This document shows positions 9,205 through 16,937 of a stretch of 32,149 bases of DNA, one piece after another. Each line of letters starts with the position of its first letter. Position 1 is the first letter of the stretch. The DNA is taken from assembly GCA_017889345.1 (NCBI GenBank), contig JAGHEJ010000014.1:1-32149 (forward strand), written 5' to 3'. A program made the position numbers and the translations under genes. The notes under the pieces were generated by a model. That model did no database searches. It was not told the origin of the DNA and saw only the letters and a list, made by a program, of their open reading frames with translations. This stretch comes from Clostridiales bacterium (GTDB lineage: Bacteria; Bacillota; Clostridia; Clostridiales; Clostridiaceae).

Positions 9205-9870
9205 GTGAAATTAACTCCGGTTGATATTACGAATAAAGAGTTTAGAAAAATGCTTAGAGGATATGATCCAGAGGAAGTTGATGAGTTTCTAGATCAAATC
9301 GTTGAGGATTATGAGGAACTTTTTAAGGAAAATTCTCTTTTGAAGGAAAAGATTAATGCCATGAATGAAAAAATCGAGCATTACTCTAAAATTGAGTCAA
9401 CAATACAAAACACTTTATTGTTAGCTCAGAATGCTGCTGAACAAGCAAAAGTTTCTTCACAAAAAGAGGCTGACATAGTTATTAAGCACGCTAACGATTC
9501 AGCGAAGAAAATTCTTGATAAGGCTCATACTGATGTTGTTTCTATTACTCAAGAATACGATAGACTTAAGCAGGAGTTTGTTAAATTTAGAGCTAAATTT
9601 AGAAATTTTATAACTGTACAAATGGAAACTTTCGAAGATTTAGAGAAAGATTTCATTAAACATTATAATTTGAATAATTCTGTAGAGGTTTCTTCTTTTA
9701 AAAAAAATAATGAGCAAGAAACTAAACCAGTTGAAGAATTTAGTACAGAGATGATGGTAGATGTTCAGCCATTTGAGTCTGATGAAGTTGCTGGAGGACG
9801 TTTTAAAACTTCGGATGAACTTGATTCAGATCTTGAAAATATCAAGAAGTTTTTTGTAAGCGAAACATAA
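9205..9870 (+). CDS. divIVA: Cell division/polarity protein DivIVA
   Basis: Coiled-coil protein that binds negatively curved membrane at septa and poles. The N-terminal domain is typical (MKLTPVDITNKEF, then RGYDPEEVDEFLDQ at about residues 21-34). A long coiled coil follows (about 35-165) and then an acidic, low-complexity tail. The GTG at 9205 is chosen because GAGGTGA lies at a suitable distance and the N-terminus then aligns with the family; the GTG at 9196 is part of that binding site. It is the third gene of the sepF-ylmH-divIVA unit and is followed by a terminator. Confidence 0.93.
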   Translation: MKLTPVDITNKEFRKMLRGYDPEEVDEFLDQIVEDYEELFKENSLLKEKINAMNEKIEHYSKIESTIQNTLLLAQNAAEQAKVSSQKEADIVIKHANDSAKKILDKAHTDVVSITQEYDRLKQEFVKFRAKFRNFITVQMETFEDLEKDFIKHYNLNNSVEVSSFKKNNEQETKPVEEFSTEMMVDVQPFESDEVAGGRFKTSDELDSDLENIKKFFVSET

Positions 9871-9881
9871 AATTTTAATTT

Positions 9882-9919
9882 GCACCAAGGTAATTGATTC
9901 CCTTAGGTGCCTTTTGTTT
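9882..9919 (+). terminator. Terminator after divIVA
   Basis: GCACC-AAGG pairs with CCTT-A-GGTGC (one bulged A), followed by CTTTTGTTT. It ends the sepF-ylmH-divIVA transcript. I saw no T-box features. Confidence 0.7.
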
Positions 9920-9944
9920 ATGTAGATGTTTTAGGTAGTGAGTT

Positions 9945-10844
9945 ATGAAAAATATAATTATTGAAGAAAAATTTTGTGATTTGAGATTAGATAAATTTGT
10001 TTTAGATTATTTGGGAGAAGAGCACACGAGAAGTTTTATTCAAAGATTAATACAAGATGGAAAAATTCTTGTTAATGATAAGATTGTTAAGAGTGGATAC
10101 AAATTAAAATTAACTGATGTTGTTGATATTTTTGATTTTGAATTAAAATCTCTTGACATTGAGAAGGAAAATATTCCAATAGATATTGTTTATGAAGATG
10201 AAGATTTGATTGTTGTAAATAAACCTCAAGGATTAATTGTTCATCCAGCTCCAAATATTAATAGTGGAACTCTTGTTAATGCTTTGCTTTATCATTGTAA
10301 AAATTTATCTGGAATTAATGGAGTTGAGAGACCAGGAATTGTTCATAGAATTGATAAAGATACATCTGGACTTTTAGTTGTTGCAAAGAATGATTTATCT
10401 CATAAATTTTTAAGCGATCAATTTAAAGTTCATTCAATAAGGCGTGAGTATGTTGCACTTGTACATGGTGTAATGAAAAAATCTCATGGAAGAATCTCAA
10501 ATAATTTAGGACGACATCCAAAAGATAGAATAAAGATGGCAGTAGTTCCTGAAGGAAGAAATGCGATAACAGATTATACGGTTTTAAGAAGGTATAACAA
10601 ATGTTCTCTTGTGTTATGTAAACTTCACACAGGAAGAACACATCAAATACGTGTTCATATGAGTTATTTGGGATTTCCTATCGTTGGAGATCCTGTGTAT
10701 GGATTAAAGAAAGATAACGTTTATAACAATGGACAACTTTTGCATGCACGTGTAATTGGTTTTATACATCCACGTAGTAAAAAATATATGGAATTTAAGG
10801 TAAGTCTTCCAGATTATTTCAAAAATATCATATCTAACCTTTAA
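9945..10844 (+). CDS. rluD: RluA-family 23S rRNA pseudouridine synthase (RluD-like)
   Basis: Converts specific uridines in 23S rRNA to pseudouridine. The 299-residue protein has an N-terminal S4 RNA-binding domain (about 1-75) and a catalytic domain. The RluA-family motif HRIDKDTSGLL starts at residue 134, with Asp137 as the expected nucleophile. Conserved GRTHQIRVHM follows. Which uridines are modified cannot be told from sequence. In many Firmicutes this gene follows lspA; lspA is not here. Confidence 0.9.
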   Translation: MKNIIIEEKFCDLRLDKFVLDYLGEEHTRSFIQRLIQDGKILVNDKIVKSGYKLKLTDVVDIFDFELKSLDIEKENIPIDIVYEDEDLIVVNKPQGLIVHPAPNINSGTLVNALLYHCKNLSGINGVERPGIVHRIDKDTSGLLVVAKNDLSHKFLSDQFKVHSIRREYVALVHGVMKKSHGRISNNLGRHPKDRIKMAVVPEGRNAITDYTVLRRYNKCSLVLCKLHTGRTHQIRVHMSYLGFPIVGDPVYGLKKDNVYNNGQLLHARVIGFIHPRSKKYMEFKVSLPDYFKNIISNL

Positions 10845-10968
10845 AAAATATTATCATTTTATATGGTTTATATTTCACATAAATAGATAACAATAATAGG
10901 GACTATTTGTATTAAATGCAGTATTTAGAAGTTTATATGTAGTTTTGGATTTTGAGGAGGAAAGTTGT

Positions 10969-11433
10969 ATGGGATTAAAGAATGCAGCTGACAAGGTTTG
11001 GGGTTTTTTTGGACTTAAAGATGGAAACTTCGATTTTGATGATGAAGTGAGTGAAGATATGGAAACTAAAAATAATTCAAGTAGTGAATTTGGAAAAATT
11101 ACAAACTTTAAATCAATCGTAAATAAAAATGATGGCGGATTTTATGGCGATACAAAAATGAGAATCGTTAAGCCTGTTGTTTACAGTGATGTTCTTAATA
11201 TTTGTGAGGATTTAAAAGAGAGAAAAATAATACTCATAAATACGACTTCATTAGATACAAAAATAGCACATAGAATGTTAGATTTTTTATGTGGAGCTAG
11301 TTATGTTTTAAATGCAGAACTTCAAGAAATTGAAAAAGGTATTTATGTTTTTGTTCCGTTTAATATAGAATTGACTTCAAAAGGTGAGGATGAACATGAA
11401 ACTAAAAAATCAATTTTAGAATGGAATCAATAG
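10969..11433 (+). CDS. Cell division protein SepF (copy 2)
   Basis: A second SepF of 154 residues with the same layout: amphipathic N-terminus (GLKNAADKVWGFFGLKD), acidic variable linker, and SepF core starting MRIVKPVVYSDV. Over 72 aligned core residues I count about 42 identities to copy 1, so it is a clear but diverged paralogue. ATG at 10969 is preceded by GAGGAGG; an upstream in-frame extension to 10945 has no support. It stands alone between rluD and a strong terminator, with about 120 bases of AT-rich DNA before it that may hold its own promoter, although I see no convincing -35/-10 pair. Confidence 0.92.
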   Translation: MGLKNAADKVWGFFGLKDGNFDFDDEVSEDMETKNNSSSEFGKITNFKSIVNKNDGGFYGDTKMRIVKPVVYSDVLNICEDLKERKIILINTTSLDTKIAHRMLDFLCGASYVLNAELQEIEKGIYVFVPFNIELTSKGEDEHETKKSILEWNQ

Positions 11434-11456
11434 TACATATAATTTTTAAAAATTAA

Positions 11457-11496
11457 ATGGATTAGTAAAATTTGATAGTTTACTAGTCCATTTTTT
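11457..11496 (+). terminator. Strong terminator after second sepF
   Basis: A 13-bp stem (11457-11469 with 11479-11491, one G-T wobble), 9-base loop and a run of six T. Confidence 0.9.
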
Positions 11497-11559
11497 ATGG
11501 ATTTATTATTAAGATTGGTTTATAATCTAAATAATTACAGTATAGAAGGGAGAGATAAA

Positions 11560-12714
11560 ATGAATTTTGTATTATATAACCCTACGAGAGTTCATTTTGG
11601 AAAAGGCAAAATAGAGAAACTAAAAGATGAAATTAAAAGTGGTACAAAAGTTTTGTTAACATATGGTTCTGGAAGTATAAAGAAATTTGGATTATACGAT
11701 GAAGTTTTGAAAATTTTAAAAGAACTTGATTGTGAAGTTTATGAACTAAATGGAATTGAACCAAATCCCAAATTATCAAGTGTACGAGCTGGAGTTGAAA
11801 TTTGTAAGAAAAATAACATAGAGTTTATTTTGGCTGTTGGTGGTGGAAGTGTAATCGATGCTTCTAAGGCAATTTCAATTGGAGCAAAAAGCGAGCATGA
11901 TGTTTGGGATTTAATTGTAAAAAAATATTTCCCACAAGATAGAGTTCCATTAGGAGCAATTTTAACTTTAGCTGCAACTGGAACTGAAATGAATCCTAAC
12001 AGCGTTATAACAAACGATGAAACAAAACAAAAAGTTGGATTCGCACATCCTCCATATACGTTTCCAGTGTTTTCAATTTTGGATCCAGCCAACACTTTAA
12101 CCGTTCCAAAGAATCAAACTGTAAATGGAATTGTAGATACAATTTCTCATTTGCTTGAGCAATATTTTAACGACACTGATAATGGAGAGTTGGTTGATAG
12201 ATTTTGTGAATCTTCAATTTCATATATGATGGAAATTTCTCCGAAATTATTAGATGATTTAGGAAATTATCAGCTAAGAGAAGCGATGATGTATACTTCT
12301 TTTGTTGGATTAAATGGAATCTTATCAGTTTGTGGTGGAGATTGGTCAACTCATGATATTGAACATTCAGTAAGTGGAATTTATGATATTTCTCACGGGG
12401 TTGGGCTTGCAATAATTACTCCAAATTGGATGAAGTATGTTGCAAGAAAAAGACCAGAGAAAGTTATAAAACTTGGTGAAAGATTATTTGGATTAAAGAA
12501 AGATGGATTAAATGATATTGAGTTCTGCGATAAGATTGCAGATGAGTTTACAAAATTCTTTAAATCAATTGGAGTTCCAACGACTCTTGGAGAATGTGGA
12601 ATTAATGATGAGAGATTAGAGGATTTAGTTGACAATATGTATATGGGTGATACAATTGGTGGATATGTAAAATTAAATAAAGACGACATTAGAGAAATTT
12701 TGAAAATGTGTATG
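11560..12714 (+). CDS. Iron-containing alcohol dehydrogenase (butanol dehydrogenase-like)
   Basis: NAD(P)H-dependent group III alcohol dehydrogenase, likely reducing aldehydes to alcohols in fermentation. The 385-residue protein has GGGSVIDASK (residues 94-103) for cofactor binding. Expected metal ligands are Asp193, His197, His265 and His279; the 14-residue gap between the last two matches the family. I chose the ATG at 11560 because AAGGGAGAG is just upstream and MNFVLYNPTRVHFGKG aligns with butanol dehydrogenases; the frame is open back to 11497 but that region overlaps a terminator tail. TATAAT at 11521-11526 is a possible -10 with a poor -35. Substrate is not determinable here. The stop codon TAA follows at 12715-12717. 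Confidence 0.9.
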
Positions 12715-12751
12715 TAAAAAATATTTTTTATGACTAATAGAGGAGTAAAAA

Positions 12752-12832
12752 ATTGAATGTAATTATAAGACATGAAGAAATGTTTTTAACAAAGTCAAAA
12801 AGAGTTTGAAGTTGCTTCAACGATGCTAGATG
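12752..12832 (+). pseudogene. Short ORF, possible frameshifted or decayed gene remnant
   Basis: GAGGAG is followed by a TTG-initiated reading frame of 18 codons (MNVIIRHEEM...) ending at TGA. Removing one A from the run of five A near 12798 would extend it to a 27-residue frame ending TMLDE-stop. The opening residues resemble the start of GNAT acetyltransferases, but this is far too short to prove. A good terminator follows, so it may be transcribed. It could also be meaningless. Confidence 0.25.
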
Positions 12833-12848
12833 AATAATAAAATAATTT

Positions 12849-12880
12849 ATGGATAAAATTAAATTTTATCCATATTTTTT
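12849..12880 (+). terminator. Terminator downstream of alcohol dehydrogenase region
   Basis: A perfect 11-bp stem (12849-12859 with 12863-12873), 3-base loop TAA and a T-rich tail. Confidence 0.88.
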
Positions 12881-12980
12881 AACTTAATAATAAATATTAA
12901 TTCTGTAAATATTATTTTATGATGAGAAAAATTTTAAGATTTAAAATTGAACAAGCTAATTAGGAAAGGAAGTGTTGTAG

Positions 12981-14048
12981 TTGGAACATCAAAATAAATT
13001 TAAAAAATCAAAGCTTATATCAATATCTTTATTATTAGTTGGAGTTCTTTTGGGAGCAGGTTTAGGTGGAACAGTAAGTTCAGTTAAGGGAAGTAATTTT
13101 AATGAGAAAAATATAGTAGCAGATAGTGTAGTTAATATAGCGGGAAATCTTCCTGTTAATAAAAGTGTAGCAGATGTTATTGAAGAAGTTTCACCTGGAG
13201 TTGTAACAGTTAGTGTTAATGCCATAGTAAATTCTTATAATGGAGTTAATGAAGTTAGTGGAATTGGAACAGGATTTTTTATAAGTCCTACAAAAATTTT
13301 GACTAATCAACACGTTGTTTTAAACGCATCAAATGTAAATATAATTTTGCATGATGGAACTAATCTTGAAGCAAAAGTTTTAAATACAGATCAAGAGAAT
13401 GATATTGCATTACTTGAAGTTACTATACCAGGATTTCAAAGTCAAACAGTTTTAAAATTAGGATCATCAGATTCATTGAGAGTTGGTGATTGGGTTGTTG
13501 CTATTGGAAGTCCACTTGATTTATCATTCAGTGGAAGTGCAACTATTGGAATAGTTAGTGGATTAGCTAGAACAATTGAAACACAAAATGGAGTATCTAC
13601 TTTCATTCAAACAGATGCCGCGATTAATCCTGGAAATAGTGGAGGTCCACTTTTAAATTTAAATGGTGAAGTTATTGGAATTAATACGGCTAAACTTGAT
13701 GTAGATGGAGTTGAATCAATTGGATTTGCTATCCCAATTGATATTGCAAAATTAAAACTTGAAGAATTAAGTAAGCCAGTTATAACTCTAGGTATTGCTG
13801 GAGTTGATATAAGCGCTCAAAATTCTGTAAAATTTGGAATTTCTGAAGGAATATTTGTTGTTGAAGTTGAAAGAGGATCCATTGCTCATAAACTTGGAGT
13901 AATACCAGGAGATATAGTTGTCAACTTTAACGGTGTAAATGTAAACTCAATTGATCAACTTAGTCAACTTAAAAAACAAGTTGGAAATCAAGTTTCTATT
14001 GAGGTTATAAGAAATGGAAAACTTTTAAAATTTTCCCTTGATCTTTAA
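12981..14048 (+). CDS. HtrA/DegP-type trypsin-like serine protease with PDZ domain
   Basis: Membrane-anchored surface protease of the HtrA family, involved in quality control of exported proteins. The 355-residue protein has a membrane segment (about residues 12-31) and a trypsin-like domain with the triad His111 (LTNQHVV), Asp141 (ENDIALLEV) and Ser220 (NPGNSGGPL). One C-terminal PDZ domain covers about residues 265-355. The start is TTG: GGAAAGGAAG lies upstream and an in-frame TAG immediately precedes the TTG. It is a single-gene unit between two terminators. In spore formers related proteases are stress-induced; no regulator site was seen. Confidence 0.93.
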   Translation: MEHQNKFKKSKLISISLLLVGVLLGAGLGGTVSSVKGSNFNEKNIVADSVVNIAGNLPVNKSVADVIEEVSPGVVTVSVNAIVNSYNGVNEVSGIGTGFFISPTKILTNQHVVLNASNVNIILHDGTNLEAKVLNTDQENDIALLEVTIPGFQSQTVLKLGSSDSLRVGDWVVAIGSPLDLSFSGSATIGIVSGLARTIETQNGVSTFIQTDAAINPGNSGGPLLNLNGEVIGINTAKLDVDGVESIGFAIPIDIAKLKLEELSKPVITLGIAGVDISAQNSVKFGISEGIFVVEVERGSIAHKLGVIPGDIVVNFNGVNVNSIDQLSQLKKQVGNQVSIEVIRNGKLLKFSLDL

Positions 14049-14078
14049 TGAATAAATTAATTTAAAATTTCAAAAAAT

Positions 14079-14113
14079 AAAATCATCTAAACATGAGTTT
14101 GGGTGATTTTTTT
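14079..14113 (+). terminator. Terminator after htrA-like gene
   Basis: A 14-bp stem (14079-14092 with 14097-14110, G-T wobbles included), 4-base loop ATGA and seven T across the stem end and tail. Confidence 0.88.
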
Positions 14114-14139
14114 ATACATAAGTTTTAAGGAGAAAGATT

Positions 14140-14520
14140 ATGAGAAGAAAAATTTTAAAAGTCCTATGCTCATTAATGTTAGTATCTGGTTTGGCATCTA
14201 ATTTAATTTCTTGTGGTTCATCAAATGAAACAACTCAACAATCAGGTAGACATAGCAGAAAACCACAAGTATCTGCGGGAAATACTCAACAAGAAACTAC
14301 GAGTGTATATAAAGATGGAGAAATTGTAAGCCTTGCTGATGGAAGTAAAATTAAATATAATGCAAATGGAGATCATGAGATAATAGAACAAGGTGATGGA
14401 AAAGTAATAATTTTTAAACATGTTAATGATGATGTTCTAAATTCGCTAAATGATGATGAAAGAGCTATGGTTGAAAGACAAATGGAATCTGATCCAAATG
14501 GTTTTGCATTAATATATTAA
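14140..14520 (+). CDS. Small predicted lipoprotein of unknown function
   Basis: A 126-residue protein with a basic N-terminus, a hydrophobic segment and a lipobox LISC (Cys25), so it is probably diacylglyceryl-modified and held on the outer face of the membrane. The stretch after Cys25 is Ser/Thr/Gln-rich and looks like a linker. The C-terminal part (about 60-126) reads as short beta strands then an acidic helical end (LNDDERAMVERQM). I do not recognise the family. AAGGAG precedes the ATG; terminators lie on both sides, so it is probably monocistronic. Confidence 0.75.
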   Translation: MRRKILKVLCSLMLVSGLASNLISCGSSNETTQQSGRHSRKPQVSAGNTQQETTSVYKDGEIVSLADGSKIKYNANGDHEIIEQGDGKVIIFKHVNDDVLNSLNDDERAMVERQMESDPNGFALIY

Positions 14521-14548
14521 AACATCTGTTGAATCACAGATGTTTTTT
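14520..14548 (+). terminator. Terminator after lipoprotein gene
   Basis: A 10-bp stem (14520-14529 with 14536-14545), 6-base loop TGAATC and a T run. It overlaps the stop codon. Confidence 0.85.
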
Positions 14549-14592
14549 GTTTTATAATTCATAATGTAAATAATCATAAGGGAGAGGCGTAT

Positions 14593-15465
14593 ATGGCAGA
14601 TAAAGTTATAAAAGCTATAGCAAAAGATGAAACAGTTAGAATAATTGCTTGTGATACAACTAACTTAGTTAATCATGTAAAAAAATTACATAATCTAAAT
14701 GAATTAACTACAATTGCTTTTGGAAGATTAATGACTTCAGCTGCAATGATTTCTGAAACGAATAAAATTTCTACAGATACAATCATTATAAAATTTCAAG
14801 GTGATGGACCAATTAATAACATGAGTGCAATTACAAAAGGAGACGGAACTTTAAAAGGATTTATATCAAATCCAAAAGCTTTTATAGAAAGTTTTAAGCT
14901 AAAGGATTTAATTGGAAATGGATTTCTTATGATTACAAAAGATTTAGGATTGAAAAATCCTTACACAGGAAAAGTTCCTTTGTATACAGGGGATATTTGT
15001 GGAGATTTATCTTATTATTACACCGTGTCCGAGCAAACTCCAACAGCAATATCAATTGGAATGGATATTAAAGATGATTTGAGCGTGGGAAAATCTGTTG
15101 GAATTATGGTTCAAATGCTTCCAGGTTCTGATGAAATGGTTGCAGATATAATTTCATATAGGTTTGAAGATTTGGGAAGTATTGTTTCAAACTTGGAACA
15201 AGGAAAAAATATTTATGATATTTTAAATTTTATGTTTGATGATATGGGAATAAGAATTCTTGAAGAGAAAGATATTTCATATAAATGTGATTGTTCAAGA
15301 GAGAAAGTTGAGAGAGCATTAATCAGTATAGGAATTGAAGAATTAAAATCTATTGTGGATGATAGTAAAGAGGAAATGATTTTCTGTGATTATTGTAAAA
15401 CAGAATATAAATTTTCAAATGAGGATATAAAAAAATTATACAATAAACTTATAAAAAAGTGTTGA
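14593..15465 (+). CDS. hslO: Redox-regulated holdase chaperone Hsp33
   Basis: Cytoplasmic chaperone activated by oxidation. The 290-residue protein has the N-terminal Hsp33 substrate-binding fold (for example FGRLMTSAAMI, QGDGPI and YYTVSEQTPTAISIG). Its C-terminal zinc and redox switch has Cys232-x-Cys234 and Cys265-x2-Cys268. An extra Cys290 is the last residue. ATG is preceded by AAGGGAGAGG. Its TGA stop lies inside the -35 element of the following tRNA promoter. Role: protects unfolding proteins during oxidative stress, which would suit an anaerobe meeting oxygen (inference). Confidence 0.95.
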   Translation: MADKVIKAIAKDETVRIIACDTTNLVNHVKKLHNLNELTTIAFGRLMTSAAMISETNKISTDTIIIKFQGDGPINNMSAITKGDGTLKGFISNPKAFIESFKLKDLIGNGFLMITKDLGLKNPYTGKVPLYTGDICGDLSYYYTVSEQTPTAISIGMDIKDDLSVGKSVGIMVQMLPGSDEMVADIISYRFEDLGSIVSNLEQGKNIYDILNFMFDDMGIRILEEKDISYKCDCSREKVERALISIGIEELKSIVDDSKEEMIFCDYCKTEYKFSNEDIKKLYNKLIKKC

Positions 15466-15490
15466 CACATAAAATGAATGAGTATATAAT
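15462..15490 (+). promoter_or_regulatory. Consensus housekeeping promoter for tRNA operon
   Basis: TTGACA (15462-15467), a 17-base spacer and TATAAT (15485-15490): a perfect match to the sigma-70/sigma-A consensus, ending 27 bases before the first tRNA. The -35 overlaps the hslO stop codon. Confidence 0.93.
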
Positions 15491-15517
15491 AATCCTGTAA
15501 GAGTTAGCAAATGAATT

Positions 15518-15594
15518 GGCCCAGTAGCTCAGCTGGTTAGAGTGCTGGCCTGTCACGCCAGAGGTCGAGGGTTCGAGTCCCTTCTGGGTCGCCA
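15518..15594 (+). tRNA. tRNA-Asp (anticodon GTC)
   Basis: A 77-base cloverleaf with the acceptor stem GGCCCAG/CTGGGTC (one G-T), D-arm GCTCAGCTGGTTAGAGT, anticodon GTC at 15552-15554, T-arm GGTTCGAGTCC, and encoded CCA end. First gene of a three-tRNA operon. Confidence 0.97.
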
Positions 15595-15614
15595 ATTTTT
15601 AAAAACTCTTTTAT

Positions 15615-15690
<76 letters not shown>

Positions 15691-15694
15691 TATT

Positions 15695-15717
15695 GAGGAT
15701 GGTCAAGCATCATCCTC
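15695..15717 (+). other. Hairpin between tRNA-Phe and tRNA-Cys
   Basis: Inverted repeat GAGGATG/CATCCTC with a 9-base loop in the tRNA spacer. It has no T tract, so an RNA-processing hairpin is more likely than a terminator. Confidence 0.45.
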
Positions 15718-15741
15718 TCTATTATGTTTAATATAATTTAT

Positions 15742-15817
<76 letters not shown>

Positions 15818-15824
15818 AATTTTT

Positions 15825-15856
15825 AAAGAGTCAATGAGTATTCATTGGCTCTTTTT
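15825..15856 (+). terminator. Terminator of the tRNA operon
   Basis: A 13-bp stem (arms from AAAGAG at 15825 and ending CTCTTT) with one T-G wobble, a 4-base loop GTAT and a T run. Confidence 0.93.
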
Positions 15857-15884
15857 AGTTTTTGTAAAGGAAGAATTAGAGATA

Positions 15885-15913
15885 TTGAAAATAAATTCAA
15901 AAATTGTTATACT
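15885..15913 (+). promoter_or_regulatory. Promoter for the secreted protein gene
   Basis: TTGAAA (15885-15890), a 17-base spacer and TATACT (15908-15913), 42 bases before the ATG of the next gene. A good housekeeping-type promoter. Confidence 0.7.
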
Positions 15914-15955
15914 TGTACAGAGTAAAGTTATTTTAATGGGAGTTGACAAAACATT

Positions 15956-16903
15956 ATGAGAAAAAATTTTTTAAAGTTTATAATCGGAATGTCAGTATCA
16001 TTGTCATTTCTTTTAGGGCCAATAACTGCAGGAGCTGTTGAAACTGATACTAACACAACTCAAGTAGCTATCACTGTAAATGATGAAACAGAATTTAAAT
16101 CTTTTTTAGATAAAATGAGTAAATTTGATGTTATAACTTTAGATGAGGAAGATAAGAAAATATACGATGCTTTTAAAACATCTTATAGCAAATATATTAA
16201 AACTAAAAATATAACATTAATAGAACAAGAACTTACATTAAGAACTAACTTGATGTTTAATTTATTTAATGATTTTTCTTCTGGAGAAATTTCAATTCCT
16301 CTATTAGAACAATCTGTTAAATATTTACAAGCAGAATCACATGATGATGCACTTAATGTATTAAGAGATGTTTATGTTTCTTTATATGGTGAGCAAGATG
16401 GAGAATTCCAAACATTTTTAGTTGAAGCACTAATTATAAATCCAAATATATTATCTGAAAAAGATAAGAAAGTTTATGATAAGATTTTTTCAATAGCAAA
16501 AGAGCGTTATCAAGAAGATGCTGAAGAAGGAACAAAAATAATGTGTGTTTTACTTTCAGGTAGAAATGGAAGATACAATCAAAAAACATTATTTTCAATG
16601 ATTAGTTTCTTAAGATATGATCTTACAGAATATACAAATTTTGCTGTAAACACATTAAAAGAGTTTTCAGAAGATTTTGAAGAGACTTCAGATATAGTTG
16701 ATAGTCTTTATAGTAATGTTCTTTTAAGAAAAGTTGATGAAGAGGTATTAAAATTCTGGACAAGCAAAGCCAATGAAATGATTAAAGAAGGAAAATCAAA
16801 AGCAGATGTAGTTGATATTCTTTCAAAAGAAATGATCGGAAGTGGCGAGTATAAAGATTTACAAGCTAAGTACATAGAGTTTACAACAATAGCTGATGAA
16901 TAA
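15956..16903 (+). CDS. Secreted protein of unknown family
   Basis: A 315-residue protein with a clear signal peptide: basic MRKN, a hydrophobic core (residues 8-23) and an AGA cleavage site after residue 27. The mature part is acidic and appears almost wholly alpha-helical. It contains only one cysteine and no membrane anchor, lipobox or LPXTG motif, so release or non-covalent wall association is likely. I recognise no catalytic motif. GGGAG lies 13 bases before the ATG, a long spacing. It has its own promoter and a bidirectional terminator and stands beside surface-carbohydrate genes; that is weak evidence for a cell-surface role. Confidence 0.8.
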   Translation: MRKNFLKFIIGMSVSLSFLLGPITAGAVETDTNTTQVAITVNDETEFKSFLDKMSKFDVITLDEEDKKIYDAFKTSYSKYIKTKNITLIEQELTLRTNLMFNLFNDFSSGEISIPLLEQSVKYLQAESHDDALNVLRDVYVSLYGEQDGEFQTFLVEALIINPNILSEKDKKVYDKIFSIAKERYQEDAEEGTKIMCVLLSGRNGRYNQKTLFSMISFLRYDLTEYTNFAVNTLKEFSEDFEETSDIVDSLYSNVLLRKVDEEVLKFWTSKANEMIKEGKSKADVVDILSKEMIGSGEYKDLQAKYIEFTTIADE

Positions 16904-16910
16904 AAAAGTT

Positions 16911-16937
16911 AGAGACATATTTTAAAAATATGTCTCT
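16911..16937. terminator. Bidirectional terminator between convergent genes
   Basis: A perfect 11-bp stem AGAGACATATT/AATATGTCTCT with a 5-base loop. T-rich DNA follows on the plus strand and AACTTTTTTA on the minus strand, so it can serve the secreted-protein gene and the deacetylase gene. Confidence 0.88.

Noticed and set aside
9882-9919. Possible T-box or riboswitch downstream of divIVA
   Set aside because: Only a simple terminator hairpin is seen; the region is too short and lacks T-box conserved parts.
11497-11559. N-terminal extension of the alcohol dehydrogenase
   Set aside because: Begins on the tail of a terminator and lacks a binding site; family alignment begins at 11560.
15695-15717. 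Terminator inside the tRNA operon
   Set aside because: The hairpin has no T tract; readthrough to tRNA-Cys is needed since no promoter is visible before it.
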